64,000 nucleotides of DNA from Glycine soja. Lineage: Eukaryota > Streptophyta > Magnoliopsida > Fabales > Fabaceae. The stretch is from contig NC_041016.1 of the NCBI RefSeq assembly GCF_004193775.1, positions 47,678,767 through 47,742,766 of the forward strand. The letters run 5' to 3'. Position numbers and translations under genes: made by a program. This document shows, piece after piece, positions 11,220 to 22,617 of the stretch; the first letter of the stretch is position 1; each line of letters opens with the position of its first letter. The notes beneath the pieces are model-generated. The model saw nothing but the letters and a program-made list of their open reading frames with translations, did no database searches and had not been told where the DNA came from.

Positions 11220-11808
11220 GTTAAGACATATATAGCCATTAAATAAAAAAAAAACAATTTTTTTTCTTAACTTTTTTTAAGTCCATTTATTATAGCTTCT
11301 TTTCCGCTTGAGTTTTAGTTCCTCTAACTCATATTTGTCTTCCTACATTACCATTTTTTTTTCTTTTGGTTGTTTTTTTTTTCAGACAGTCAATTTAACC
11401 TATAATATATTAAATAAAATATTTTTTGGAATTAAAAATATTACATATGTTTTAGTACATTAAATTTTATTATTCTTTTTAACGTTTAACAGAACTATTT
11501 GATAAAACCTTTTTAAAATAGAAAATTGAAATATACAATAATATACTTTATACATATGCATAATATATTATAAATTTGAAAGGGATAGTGAAAGGGAACG
11601 ACACCTACGTTTTAAGGTTTCAAGTAAAGATGCAAAACGACTTGTGGGGGGAAAAGTGAGTTTTAGGGTTTGAGTGGAAGATGCAAAATGTCGAGGGGAG
11701 AAAATAAGATGTTTGACAAAAATGGGAGACAAAAATGGGAGAACTAATGAGTTTCATTTTATTTATTATTTTAATAAATTTTTACTTCTTATATCATCTA
11801 TATGAAAA

Positions 11809-13140
11809 AAATCGAACGCACACTATGGAAAAAAAGTGAAACAACGACATTCTAAACGTCATTCATAAAATTAACAATGTATTATCAAGACTTTTTATAA
11901 AAAATTGTTTTAGAAGGATATCTTTTTAAGATGGTTTTTAGTTTAAAACTATCTTAAAAGACTATACAATTTTCTATAAAATTATTTTAGAATTTTTTAT
12001 AAAAAAATAATAAAAATATTATTATTAAAAATTTATATAAATATAATTTTCTTTATATTTTTTTCAAAAAAAAATTTCATATTTCAATGTACAGTAACAT
12101 ATAAAAATTTCATATTATTTTTAAATAAAAATGAAATGTTAAATCAACACAAATTGTACAACAACCTATTATACAACTTTTTTATGAAACTTCAAGTATA
12201 ATTAAACTTGATAGCTGCTACCAAAAAAGGAGAGAGCCGAAGCCCACAAATACTTATAAATATGAAGTGTTAATGAATAAGAGAAAACATTAGACATAAA
12301 TGTATATTAACATATACATTTAATAATGCAAAATGGGCATGGAGTAATGAAACTATGGAAGGTTTCACCCCAACAATATTAGCTAAGCTTCGTATTCTAC
12401 ATCGAGGTACATGGAATAATGAAAAAGTCATTGAATTTTATATAAAGGAGCAAATAACTTTAAAAAGTTTGATCTTATAAATAAGTATGAAGATAGTGAT
12501 TGAAAGACTTTTGCAAAATTCTACAAGATGACAGGTGAGTTACTAATTGACTCGCATGACTCAATCTTCATAAAAAAATTATATTTATCTTTAAAATATT
12601 TAAAAATAACAAAAAATAAAGATCACAAACATAAATAAATAATTAAATATTCAAATTCAATATATGTTCCTAAACAAGTTCAATTTTTTTATGTGACCAA
12701 GGATCATAAACTAAGTCATTGTCATATTCAGAAACTCATTTTTCATTAAAGAACTCAAATGAATCTCTCATTGTAACTTCATGATGAACATTGCTTACAT
12801 TTAAATTCATGTTTTTCATGGGATGGCAACAACATTTTATCTTTTTTAATAATGGGGTCACTATATCTTCTACGGGGTCACTATATCTTATACCAGTCAA
12901 CCTCTTAGCATCTGCAAAAAGTTATAATTCTGATAGTTAGTTTGTCATTATGCTGAAAATGTAGAGAGATCATAATTAACTTTTATATTAAAAGGAAGGA
13001 ACAAACAGTAGAATGTAGAAAATCTTGTGAGGAAGCAAGATTTTACAACTCTAAAAATTATTACCATATATGCTCAAGTCTCAATGCAAATATGCAACAC
13101 TGTCAGATTAAGGAGGAAGGGTACTAAATCCACTTCTCTA
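11809..13140. other. Spacer between the left inverted arm and Helitron H3
   Basis: AT-rich DNA without a supported gene. It includes the direct repeat 12430-12531. At about 11820 the sequence cactatggaaaaaaagtg resembles a CACTA-type terminus, but no second end or target duplication was found, so this is only a hint. Confidence 0.45.
12430..12531 (+). repeat. Direct repeat, right copy (partner 3746-3851)
   Basis: See the partner at 3746. The right copy lacks a few bases near its start (tataaaggag against tataaataaaggag) but otherwise aligns without large gaps. Confidence 0.75.
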
Positions 13141-13250
13141 TCTCTATCTTATATACAAACAAGACCCTGACTACCTGTTGTATCTCCTGTTGACACCGTC
13201 CAAAAAAAAATAATAAACCCTCCAATCCTTCTTTTCTCACTTCAATCCAC

Positions 13251-13650
13251 GTGTCCTGCCCGTTTTTGCATTTTTTTTCTTTTCCTCTTCCCATTATTTT
13301 GCCCCTCTCTCCACGTGTCCTGCCCGGTTTTTTTCATCTCTTCTTTTCCCATTCCCATTCTCATCACTCCGTTCACCCTTTCCCATTCCCATTCTCTTCT
13401 GATCCCTTTCTCTCACTCCTAATTTCTTCTTCTTCCTCTATTATTTTCTTACTCTCTCTTGAACTACAATGGTAGAAGACATATATTTCCTCTACAAGGT
13501 ACTTCTTTTCTACTTCCTTATTGCTTCTTTTTACCGTCAAATCCGTATATTTTTTTTTCATTTGTGCACTGACCCCTTTCTCTCACTTCTCACATCTTCT
13601 TCTTCTGTTCTTCTCTTTTTCCCTATTGAACTACAATGGTAGAAGACGTG
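13251..13650 (+). repeat. Pyrimidine-rich tract with internal duplication
   Basis: The phrase 'ccacgtgtcctgcccg' occurs twice (about 13249 and 13312), and a block ending gaactacaatggtagaagac occurs twice (about 13460 and 13628). The tract is CT-rich, like a gene 5' leader or a Helitron-captured promoter. Reading frames here are low-complexity and are not supported as genes. Confidence 0.55.
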
Positions 13651-13660
13651 TGTTTATTTA

Positions 13661-14520
13661 TGCAGAGAAGGTGGAAGAACACATTAAAGTTGCGATTTTT
13701 ATCTCAAAAATCCAAGAGTACAAGTTCGTAAACACAAAAGCTTAAATTTTTTTGGGTGTTTTGCCTTTATTTTGTTTTTTGGCTTCTCGAAATACAAAAG
13801 TTTACATTTTTTTGTGTTCCTAAGCCTTCTCCAACGTGCTCATTGCTTCCTCTGTCCAGCTTTTTGTGTTTTCGTCCTTTTTTGGTTGTGTAATGGTTCA
13901 ATATATTTTTTGGCATGTTGTATGCAGAGAAGGTGAAAAAACACATCAAAGTTGCAATTTTTATCTTAAAAACTCCATGAGTACAAGTTCGTAAACACAA
14001 AAGCTTAAACTTTTTTGGGTGTTTTGCCTTTATTTTGTTTTCTGACTTCTCGCAATACAAAAGTTTAAATTTTTGTGTGTTCCTGAGCTTTCTCTAGCGT
14101 GCTCATTGCTTCATATGCCCAGCTTTTTGTGTTTTCGTCCTTTTTTGGTGGTGTAATGGTTCAATATATTTTTTGTCATGTTGTATGCAGAAAAGATGGA
14201 AGAACACATTAAAGCTACTATTTTTATATCAAAAACTCCATGACTAGAGGTTCGAAAACACAAAAGCTTAATTTTTTTTTGGTGTTCTGCCTTTATTTTG
14301 TTTTCTGACTTCTCGCAATACAAAAGTTTAAATTTTTTGTGTTATTGAACCTTCTCCACTTTGCTCATTGCTTCCTATGCCCAGTTTTTGTGTTTTCGTC
14401 CTTTTTTGGTGGTGTAATGGTTCAATATATTTTTTGGCATGTTGTATGCAGAGAAGGTGGAAGAACACATTAAAGTTGCGATTTTTATCTCAAAAACTTC
14501 ATGAGTACAGGTTCGTAATG
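13661..14520 (+). repeat. Tandem array, about 3.3 copies of a 262-bp unit
   Basis: The motif tgcagagaaggtggaagaac recurs at 13661, 13923, 14186 and 14447, giving periods of 262, 263 and 261 bp. Each unit also holds gtgttttcgtccttttttgg and 'ggtgtaatggttcaata'. The motif is preceded by a pyrimidine tract and AG, so each unit looks like a duplicated small exon with its intron, but no long frame joins them. Confidence 0.85.
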
Positions 14521-15196
14521 ACAGTGCTGAAGGTGTTGAAGAATAAATGTGTCATTTTTTTTCCTTTTTTTTTTCTAATTTCCTTTTTAAAAAATTTTAT
14601 CTTCTGCCATTTTTGCTACAAGAGTTGTTGCTGATTTCTTTTTGTTTCTCTTCTATTCTTTTTCGTTTTTTTTAAAATGATCTTCTGTCATTTTTGCTGC
14701 AAGAGTTGTTGCTGATTTTTCGCAACAATATGATTCACAGAGCAATGCTAAAGAATAAAAGTTTCATTTTTATCTATTTTTTCTCTTTTTTTTGTCTAAT
14801 TTTTTGTGGTATGATTTTATGGTTTGATTTTTGGGATAGTGATGAAGGTGTTGAAGAATAAAGGTGTAATTTTTTTGTGTTGTTTGATTTTTGGGACAGG
14901 TTAACAACGGTGCTGAATGTGTTGAAGAATAAATGTGTTATTTTTATATTTTTTTCACCTTTTTTTTATTAAATTATCTTGTGTCATTTTTGCTGCAAGA
15001 GTTTTTTTATGGTATCTCCATTTTTATGGTATCTGAATTTGGTGGTATTTCGTTAAATCATTGTCATCAAAGTTGATACTTTCCCTTCTGAATGCTAATA
15101 TCTATTATATATTTCCTTTGTTTTGTCTAGATGCTGTGAGCAATTTGCAGAACTAAGGATGTGTGGGTAATGCTACCCAGTGTTTTTTTGTTTAAT

Positions 15197-15198
<2 letters not shown>

Positions 15199-15291
<93 letters not shown>
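15199..15291. repeat. (TAA)n microsatellite, about 30 units
   Basis: An uninterrupted trinucleotide run lies within H3. It produces poly-tyrosine or poly-isoleucine frames that have no biological meaning. Confidence 0.97.
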
Positions 15292-15539
15292 CTAAATTTG
15301 TATTTTGATTTGATACTTTCCAGCAAAAAACGTTTGAATGCCATAAATAAAATATATGGACCTGGAAGTAGATATCATAAAAAAGTCTTCTTGAAGTCAT
15401 TTTTATTGTACCCATGTGATGAAAGACATTTTCACGAAGTTGATATATTTTTATGGTGCCAAGTGATTATTTTTTTTTGTTATCAATTCATAAACAAAAT
15501 TGAGTATTTCATACATTTTAGCTGCATGTTATTCTAAGA

Positions 15540-16150
15540 ACTTCTTTATGTGCAGGGTGTCTTGGCTAAGATCCTAGACTTTGTGATGGGAAAAGTTTGA
15601 TCCAAGATATGATGAGTTAGGCGTCATTTTACACTCCCATAATTACAACAGAAGGTGTTCTATGTTATTTTTATTATGTAAAGGACAAATATATTATTTT
15701 GAATAGACCAGTTGCTGTTTGATGTAAAATACACAGCCACTGTATTTTCAATGGGAGCTTATGGATAAGAAAGAATGGGATGACTAATGGCTACGCATGC
15801 TTACATGAAGCTCATTTTATGTGTTCACCTGCTACACCATTATGATATATGCAATATGTTATGCACAACTGAATCTTTTTATTTATGTGTTGTATAGTTT
15901 GATTTCTCAACCCGATTTATGAATGAGAGACACATACACAGAAAAGTATTTTGTTTATCACATTTTGTTTTTTTTTCTATTTTAATTTATAGTTATTTCT
16001 GGATAACATGAGATGTAAAGATTTTAATTTTTAACCCAAGAGTTTATTATAATATTGACACGGTAAGATAATGTTACATATTCTCACATAATATTTTGGA
16101 TTTTTGGGAATAGTTTTAAGTTTTACAAAACATGTATGTTTTAACTAAAT
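15540..16150. other. Unassigned interior of H3
   Basis: A slightly less AT-rich stretch (15550-15900) is followed by AT-rich DNA. No frame above background and no repeat partner were found. Confidence 0.4.
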
Positions 16151-16790
16151 ATAAATTATACTTTTTTGTTTTTTATGGGTAATATTATTTATTCAATAAA
16201 TTTGATTACTTCTCCCGAGAAAAAAAGTAGGTAAAAAATATGCTAAGTATAAATTGTCTACTGATTAAATACGAAAGCCGATGATATTAAAAAAAATTGT
16301 AAATTAAAGCTTAGAGTTAGTTAAGGTTTCGGTGTGTTGCATTCACTTTTAAGCTCAAAACTTTAAATGATTTTGCTTAGTTTTGAGATCCATCAGAAAG
16401 TTATGTGAACCATCCTTGATTTCAAACTAAATAGATTAAAAGATCATGAACTATCCTCAGATTACGTTATTACCACAGCGAGGACGATAATAATGAAAAA
16501 AAAAACACTTGAGCTTATTTTACCAGTGAATGTCAGAAGCTCAATGAAGTAAAAGAGAGAGAAAAATTAACGTAAGAGTGCAATTAGGACGTCAAAGTAA
16601 ACTTCAAACAGGTAGAAAAAGGAGGCAAAAGCCTATTAATCATTTGACGAAAATGATACATTGTTATTATATAAACAATTACTTCATACTATATAACATA
16701 TTTTTTCACCTTATTTTTTCCCCGGGAGAAATAATCAAATTTATTGAATAAATAATATTACCCATAAAAAATAATTTTTTTTATAATTTC
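16151..16790. mobile_element. MITE with long terminal inverted repeats (about 80 bp)
   Basis: The left arm 16151-16231 (ttatgggtaatattattt, attcaataaatttgatta, ttctcccgagaaaaa) matches the reverse complement of 16707-16790 with few differences. The 470-bp interior is non-coding. Long inverted repeats and size suggest a non-autonomous Mutator-like or related element. A clean target duplication was not identified. Confidence 0.7.
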
Positions 16791-18640
16791 CCTTATGGCC
16801 TTATTTGAATACATTGGTTATAATTTTAAAGATTTTTCCTCCACATTTTATGTTTATTGTGTCTATAAAATTGAAACTTAGATCATACAAGATTTTAAAA
16901 TTTTTAATTTGAATTATGATATTATTAAGGTTAGTATATAATAATTTAACTATTATTATTAATTTATTTATTCAATTATTAACATGTAATAAATTAATAT
17001 TTACTTAATTTATTCAATGTTGGTGCTAATAGTAATAGTTAACATATTATTTTGATTTAATTTTTTAAAAATATTTTAATTGTTATTGAATCAAATCATT
17101 GTAACATACAACAACTATTTATCATCTTAAAAATAATGAGTTTCATTACATTGATTAACATATAATGATTGATTACCATATATAACAATTCATTAAATAT
17201 TAGTATACACGTAATTAATTGTTAAATCATCGTATCATATTTTTGTCATCATTACATTTGATTTATTATATGATTAAATTCAATATAATAATATGTTTCT
17301 ATGAATGCAAAAAAAAATGTATTTATTATTTATTATTTGAAATGAATCAAAATTAAAACATGTGATAACCACATGTCGTCTTCCTATTTAAAAATTATTT
17401 TGATTAATTACAAAATTATCTAGAGTCAATCATATTCTTTGAAACGATCAAAATTGAATCACTATATATTTTGAATCAATCGAATTCATATTTTAAAGTA
17501 TATTTTATACAACTAGAAATCAAACAAAAAAACAGACAAATTTATAGAAATAGTTAACAGATACCTAACAATCAATTCTAAATGTCCTGTTAAGGTGTGG
17601 GAATAATCATAATTTTCATATTAATTAACATATTATGTTAGTATAGGGAAATACTCATAATTTAGAGGTTGAATTATTCCTGATTAGTTGGTGCTTAACA
17701 ATCAATTTTAAATGTTACACTATCAATTTAAACATTACAAAATAAAAATTATTTGAAACCGATCGAAATTGAATCGCTATATATTTTGAATCAATCATAT
17801 TCTTTGAATTAACTAATTACAATTGAATTAATTACATGATTAACATGAGGTTACCACATGTTATCTTCCCATTTGAATTGATTTTGTATATGCTAAATTA
17901 ATTGAATCGCTATTTGGAGAGTCATTGGAGGCTGTTATTTTTTTTCCCCTTACATATATACACACTGACCAAAATGATTCAATTTTAATAAATAATAAAA
18001 TTATATTACATCACTGTTATTTTTTTCCCATATATACACATTGACCCCAATGATTCAATTTTAATTCATAATAAAATAATATTCCATTATATCGGGTTAT
18101 TAACACTTTGTTCTCTTAAAATATATATATTTTAAATATTAGTTATGAAACAGGATTTGGATTAGTAATTTGAGAAAACCTTTTGCTGAAGTTATTAGCA
18201 CGTTAAGTTCTGAAAGTTTAAAGGTATATTTTATAGGACTAGCAATGAAACAAAACGATTGAAATACAAAGTAGGTCTTTCTATCAATAGGTGCTTAACA
18301 ATTAATTTTGGATACTCTGTTTGGATGTGGGAATGATCATCATTTGCAAATTAATAATCATCTTTTAAAGATAAATGATTTGAATTTTATGTTGTGTTTG
18401 TAATATTTACATTAATCCTAATATTTTAGGAGACTTCATAATAATTTTAAAAAATAAGAAACTACTCTTTTTTAAATAAATGAGAAAGGTGCAAAAAAAT
18501 GAGACGAGTTGCCAGGGTAAAGTGTTGTACTGGTTGGCCGAAGATAAGGAAATGATAACATGCCAACATTTAATACATCAATATGAACATTTGTTCAAGT
18601 GTATGAGAGAGTATTAGAAAGATGACTTATAAATAATAAA
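16791..18640. repeat. AT-rich H3 interior with local duplications
   Basis: An 82-bp tandem duplication lies at 17933-18090 (tgttattttttt ... tatatacaca(c/t)tgacc ... atgattcaattttaat). The phrase 'gaatc(a/g)ctatatattttgaatc' recurs at about 17455 and 17770, and the pair 'catgt(c/t)(g/a)tcttcc' at about 17373 and 17857. No gene was seen. Confidence 0.6.
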
Positions 18641-20285
18641 AAAACATTTAAGGAATAATGTTTTCTTGAAGCAGCAAGAATTGCTTTCTTTAATTTATGG
18701 TAGAGGGGATTCAATAAAAAAGGAGACAAAAAAAAAAACATAGCCAACACTTTAAATGCACGGGCTAACAACCAACGCTTATATTTATCTCATCTTTTTT
18801 TTGCATCTTGGTGTTTCATGTCTTAGTGTTTTCATGTTTCATGATTTAGTAAGGTTTATATTATCCAATCATGTAATTGTTAGATTCACATATTTTATTT
18901 GTTCATCTTTTCTTTTATTCCTAACAATATCAAACAATGTATACTATTAACACGTTACCTTAAAATCAAACTTTATTACCTACATGTAGCTTATCATTAA
19001 CTATCCCAACTTTCTAATACTCAAATTGGAGTACCACACCTTTTTTCTTTTTTTTTTTTTATTTAAAAAAAACTTTGTCTTCTCTATGCAGAGCTTTGTT
19101 TTTTTTTTTCACGAGAATTTTTGCCTATTCAAGGTCATTGCGACACGTGGCAGACCTTTTTTCTTTTTTAATAAAAAAAAACTTTGTCTTCTCTATGTAG
19201 AGCTTTGTTTTTTTTTTTCACGGGAATTTTTTCCCCACAGAAGGGAGGTCCCTGCTGTGTCAATTATCGAAATGCAAATTTTTTTAGTTTATTAAATTAT
19301 TAATTTGTTGATTTTTTTATTTTGCTAAGTGGCCACATGTCTCCTCACATGCTGAAGTTTTTTCCCCTGCCATCAATCCACATGTGTCGCTTTCTAATTG
19401 CTGGATTTCACCACACCATTTCATTCCCCTTAATTCCAGAGCTTTCTTCTCTCTCCTCCATTTCTTTTGCGTCTGTCAACATTCTCTTTTCCCCTCTTTC
19501 TCTTCCTCAACTTCTCCTCCTTTCTTCTCTCTCAATATTTAGTTCCCCCTTCTTTCTCTTCCTCAACTTCTCCTCTTTTCTTCTCCGCTTTTGTTTCTCC
19601 TCCTTTATTCTTTTTGCTTCTATTTCCCGTCAATATTCTATTTTTTCCCTTTTTTTTGTCTAATTTTTTGTGGCTTGATTTTTGGAATAGTCTAACGATG
19701 GTGCTGAAGGTTACGACGCGTTGCCCATGCAAGTGTTGGGACAAGCTATTGAAGAATAAAGGTATTGAAGAATAAAGGTTCCATTTTTATCTATTTTTTT
19801 CCCTTTTTGTCTAATTTTTTGTGGTCTGATTTTTTTTGTCTGATAAAAAAAATTTAAGGAATCTAAATGTTTGCTTCAAGCACCAATAATTGCTTTCTTT
19901 AATTTATGGTGGACAGAATTTAATAAAAAAAGAGAAAAAAAAAATACAGTCAACACTTTCTGATTTTGGACATATACAACCCAAAGGCTCTTTTATGTGT
20001 CATCTTCTCATATTTTTATTAATGTTGTTAGCTAAATTTGGGGTGTCAAACAATTTTTTGGTTTCTTTTTATTTTTGACTAAACAGTTTATGATTTGCTT
20101 TGATTAATTATGAACTTATTTCGTTCACTTTTATTGAGTACGAGCCTGTGTATCGGCATGGTGCATCGATAATTGTGCCACAATTAATGCACAACAGGTT
20201 GAAATGACTAGAACGAAAATATTGGTGCGATGCTAATTGTGCCACAATTAATGCACGAAGAAACGACGGAAAATGAAAAAAAAAA
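18641..20285 (+). repeat. H3 interior built from duplicated segments
   Basis: A 116-bp tandem duplication occupies 19039-19234 (actttgtcttctctatg(c/t)ag, gagctttgttttttttttt). The block around gaattgctttctttaatttatgg at 18670 recurs at about 19888. The block 'gtctaattttttgtgg' with gaagaataaaggt at 19650-19830 also occurs at 14790-14870. CT-rich frames at 19322-19775 are low-complexity and are not called as genes. Confidence 0.6.
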
Positions 20286-20628
20286 TAGAAATAGGAAGGG
20301 AAGGGGAAAAGCTTTTTGCAGTGCGAGAAATGAAAAGAAATAAAAAAATAGTTCAAATTGTATGACCATTCTTTTTGGTGTTGATACAGTTTATTCCAAC
20401 AACGACTTCCAAATTTGTATATGGTTCCACAAAATATATTACGCTTCATCGGGCCTAGGAAAACACACCCAATGGCAAGTCACCATCCACGATGGTGTGC
20501 CATCAATTGCTGACCCATGGTTCCAGTATCTTGATAAAAAAAAATTGATGGCGGGAGATGAAGTTGTCTTCTACTTCCGGTTTTATGACCATGCATGGGA
20601 GCTTTTGATCAGAAAAGAAATTGAATAG
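20286..20628 (+). pseudogene. B3-domain exon, copy a, in Helitron H3
   Basis: The exon starts after ttgatacag at 20389. It encodes a C-terminal B3 DNA-binding domain: TQWQVTIHDG, then PWFQYL, GDEVVFYFRF and WELLIRK. These match the B3 pattern of a W-x-V strand, a W-x-x-F helix, G-D-x-x-x-F and a final W-x-x-x-I-x-R strand. One G is missing near 20450 (compared with copy b), which shifts the frame before the domain core. It ends with TAG at 20626-20628. B3 proteins are plant nuclear DNA-binding factors. This fragment lacks the N-terminal exons and is a relic of the Helitron cassette. Confidence 0.75.
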
Positions 20629-20857
20629 AAGGAGGAGGACATCCACCTTAAAGACTGACTTCTTTTCATCTGCATGGAAGTGTGATAACAAATTTACTGA
20701 AATTAAACTTGGATTGAAGCAACATTGACTACCTCCTCATATATTCATATACATTTGATTTTAAATTTATCAATTTCGTGATTTAAAATTTGTTCTTAAT
20801 AAGAATTTGAGTCTTTTGTTCACATAATATGTATTCCAGCCCTTGCATCAGCCCGGG

Positions 20858-21233
20858 ATGGAAATAGGAAGGGGAGGGGAGAAGCTTTTTGCAGTGCGAG
20901 AAATGAAGGGAAATAAAAAAATTGTTCAAATTGTATGACTATTCTTTTCGTTGTTGATACAGTTTCTTCCAACACCGACTTCCAAATTTGTATATGGTTC
21001 CAAAAAATATATTACACTTCAACGGGGCCTAGGAAAACGCACCCAATGGCAGGTCACCATCCACGATGGTGTGCCATCTATTGCTGACCCATGGTTCCAG
21101 TACCTTCATGAAAAAAAAATTGATGGCCGGAGATGAGGCTGTCTTCTACTTCCGGTTTAATGACCATGCATGGGAGCTTTTGATCAGGAAAGATATCAAA
21201 TGGGACGAGGAGTGCATCCACCTTGACGACTGA
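20858..21233 (+). pseudogene. B3-domain exon, copy b, in Helitron H3
   Basis: This tandem copy of the 20286 segment is offset by about 572 bp and includes the upstream ctttttgcagtgcgagaaatg. The exon (20963-21233) reads FLPTPTSKFVYGSKKYITL, then the B3 core GKRTQWQVTIHDG and PWFQYL. One extra A in an A-run near 21115 shifts the frame before GDEAVFYFRF. The frame then ends at TGA 21231-21233. The upstream part that is broken in copy a is intact here, and the reverse, so the two copies decayed independently. Confidence 0.75.
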
Positions 21234-22136
21234 CTTTTCTTCAATGAACAAATTTATTTTGTATTTTTAAACAAACAAACTTAAATACCTTACGGTATTG
21301 AACAATCTTTTCTTTTGTTATCATCCAACAACATTAGTATTTTTATCCCTCTCACAATATCATTTTTAAACCCGCACTACTTGCCACGTTATTTGCATGG
21401 AATCATGATAACAACGTTTGACATGCGTATCCAACAATATATTAACTACCTCCTTACATAATTTACAATTTGTTCTTAATAAACATCTGATATATCCTCG
21501 ATCTGTTGTAATTACAATCACCAATTACTCATTCCTTTAAAAAAAACTATCTACACCATATTTATACCACTTACAGTAAGATGTCAGCTCGAATGATATG
21601 CAATTTACTTTATTATGTTTTTTCTCATACATGCTTCCTATTATTTACCCAATCGTTGCTACTTTGGGGATTTTAAATGAAAATCCATGGATCTGAACTT
21701 CCACTTCTTTGTCTTGCATTTGATTTTATTTTTTTGTTGGGTGACCTTTGTGAATGTGTTAATTTTGTTTTCCTTTTTTTCCCGTTATCCATTCCTTAAT
21801 GATGCACGAAAATATGATAATACTAATGTTTATCTTTACACATTCATTCGATTGATTGTTGTTTAACAATACAATTGATGACTGAAACTTTTAATACACG
21901 CTCAAACTTGGTTTATACATCCAAAAACATTTTTTATAACTTTTTTTATTTATTGTTTGAATCTATCTCTTTTGATGGTCATCTTTGTTTTTAATTTTTA
22001 TCTATTATTTCCTGCAATTTAAAAAAGTTCGCAACACAATCAATCCTTTTTACAAACAATCTACATAGTATTTATGTCACTTATAGTAAAATGCCACCCC
22101 ATGCATCGCACGAGCATTGAACTAGTTTAATGTAAA
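21234..22136 (+). other. 3' end region of Helitron H3
   Basis: Non-coding. The sequence before the 3' terminus (atttat(g/a)(t/c)cacttatagtaa(a/g)atg) occurs twice, at about 21560-21590 and 22065-22095, so the terminal region seems duplicated. The last 11 bases (22126-22136) lie between the 3' ends of H3 and H2. Confidence 0.5.
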
Positions 22137-22147
22137 CTAGTCACTGA

Positions 22148-22165
22148 CCCGTGCACATGCACGGG
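22148..22165 (-). other. 3'-terminal hairpin of Helitron H2
   Basis: A perfect 18-bp palindrome (cccgtgcacatgcacggg) ends 7 bp before the CTAG terminus on the minus strand. In rolling-circle transposition this hairpin is the presumed termination signal. The related H1 hairpin (57405-57422) is imperfect. Confidence 0.85.
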
Positions 22166-22617
22166 TTCTTTGCAATGCGTCTTGCAAGAGGGATAAAAAT
22201 CAATTTGGAAATAATAAAAGATTTAATATAGATATTATATTTGGTGTTCAAAGTCAAATATTTAAATTCTTCTGAAAATTTCAAAAGATATATAAGTTAA
22301 AGTACATGAACTTACCTACATTATCTACAAAAATATCAAGGCTTTGTAATTCTAAGCAACCAATTTGCAGCCACATCTGCAAAGTCAGGCTAGATTTTGC
22401 ACAAAATCAAAGATTATTTTACCACAGCCAGAATTCAAAATCAAACGCTTGAGAATGGTAATGTCAGAGACGAGTCTCTCCCAAAAATGCAAAAATATTA
22501 CTAAATAGAAGAAAAGGATACTTAAATGTATATAGACAGCACTTGAAAAACATGGTTAAACCTTTGAGTAACAACATTAATCAAAACATAAATGAGGTTA
22601 AAAAAAAAGTCGTGTCC

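Larger units (their letters stand above)
4212..11808 (+). repeat. Left arm of a large broken inverted duplication
   Basis: Five collinear blocks match the reverse complement of 47112-60509: 4212-4381 with 60338-60509; 4931-5551 with about 58246-58955; 5857-5926 with about 58188-58257; 11220-about 11575 with 57434-57772; and about 11580-11808 with 47112-47345. The blocks keep their order, so this is one duplicated segment later broken by insertions and deletions in both arms. Confidence 0.85.
13141..22125 (+). mobile_element. Helitron H3, plus strand, non-autonomous
   Basis: The 5' end is TCTCTATCTTATATAC, preceded by A. The 3' end is CTAG at 22122-22125, followed by T, with a degenerate hairpin (ccccatgcatcgcacgagc) about 10 bp before it. 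These are the TC...CTRR ends and A/T insertion site of Helitrons. The element has no RPA or replicase-helicase gene but keeps two tandem B3-domain exons close to its 3' end, where H1 and H2 also carry B3 genes. The interior is rich in tandem repeats. The 3' end is more certain than the 5' end, because degeneration and nested duplications leave room for another start. Confidence 0.6.

Noticed and set aside
11815..12200. Possible CACTA element starting cactatggaaaaaaag
   Set aside because: No second terminus, no subterminal repeats and no 3-bp duplication could be found.
15173..15415. 80-residue frame rich in tyrosine
   Set aside because: It is a translation of the (TAA)n microsatellite, with no biological content.
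19322..19775. Overlapping Ser/Phe/Leu-rich frames
   Set aside because: CT-rich low-complexity DNA; no start context, domain or splice support.
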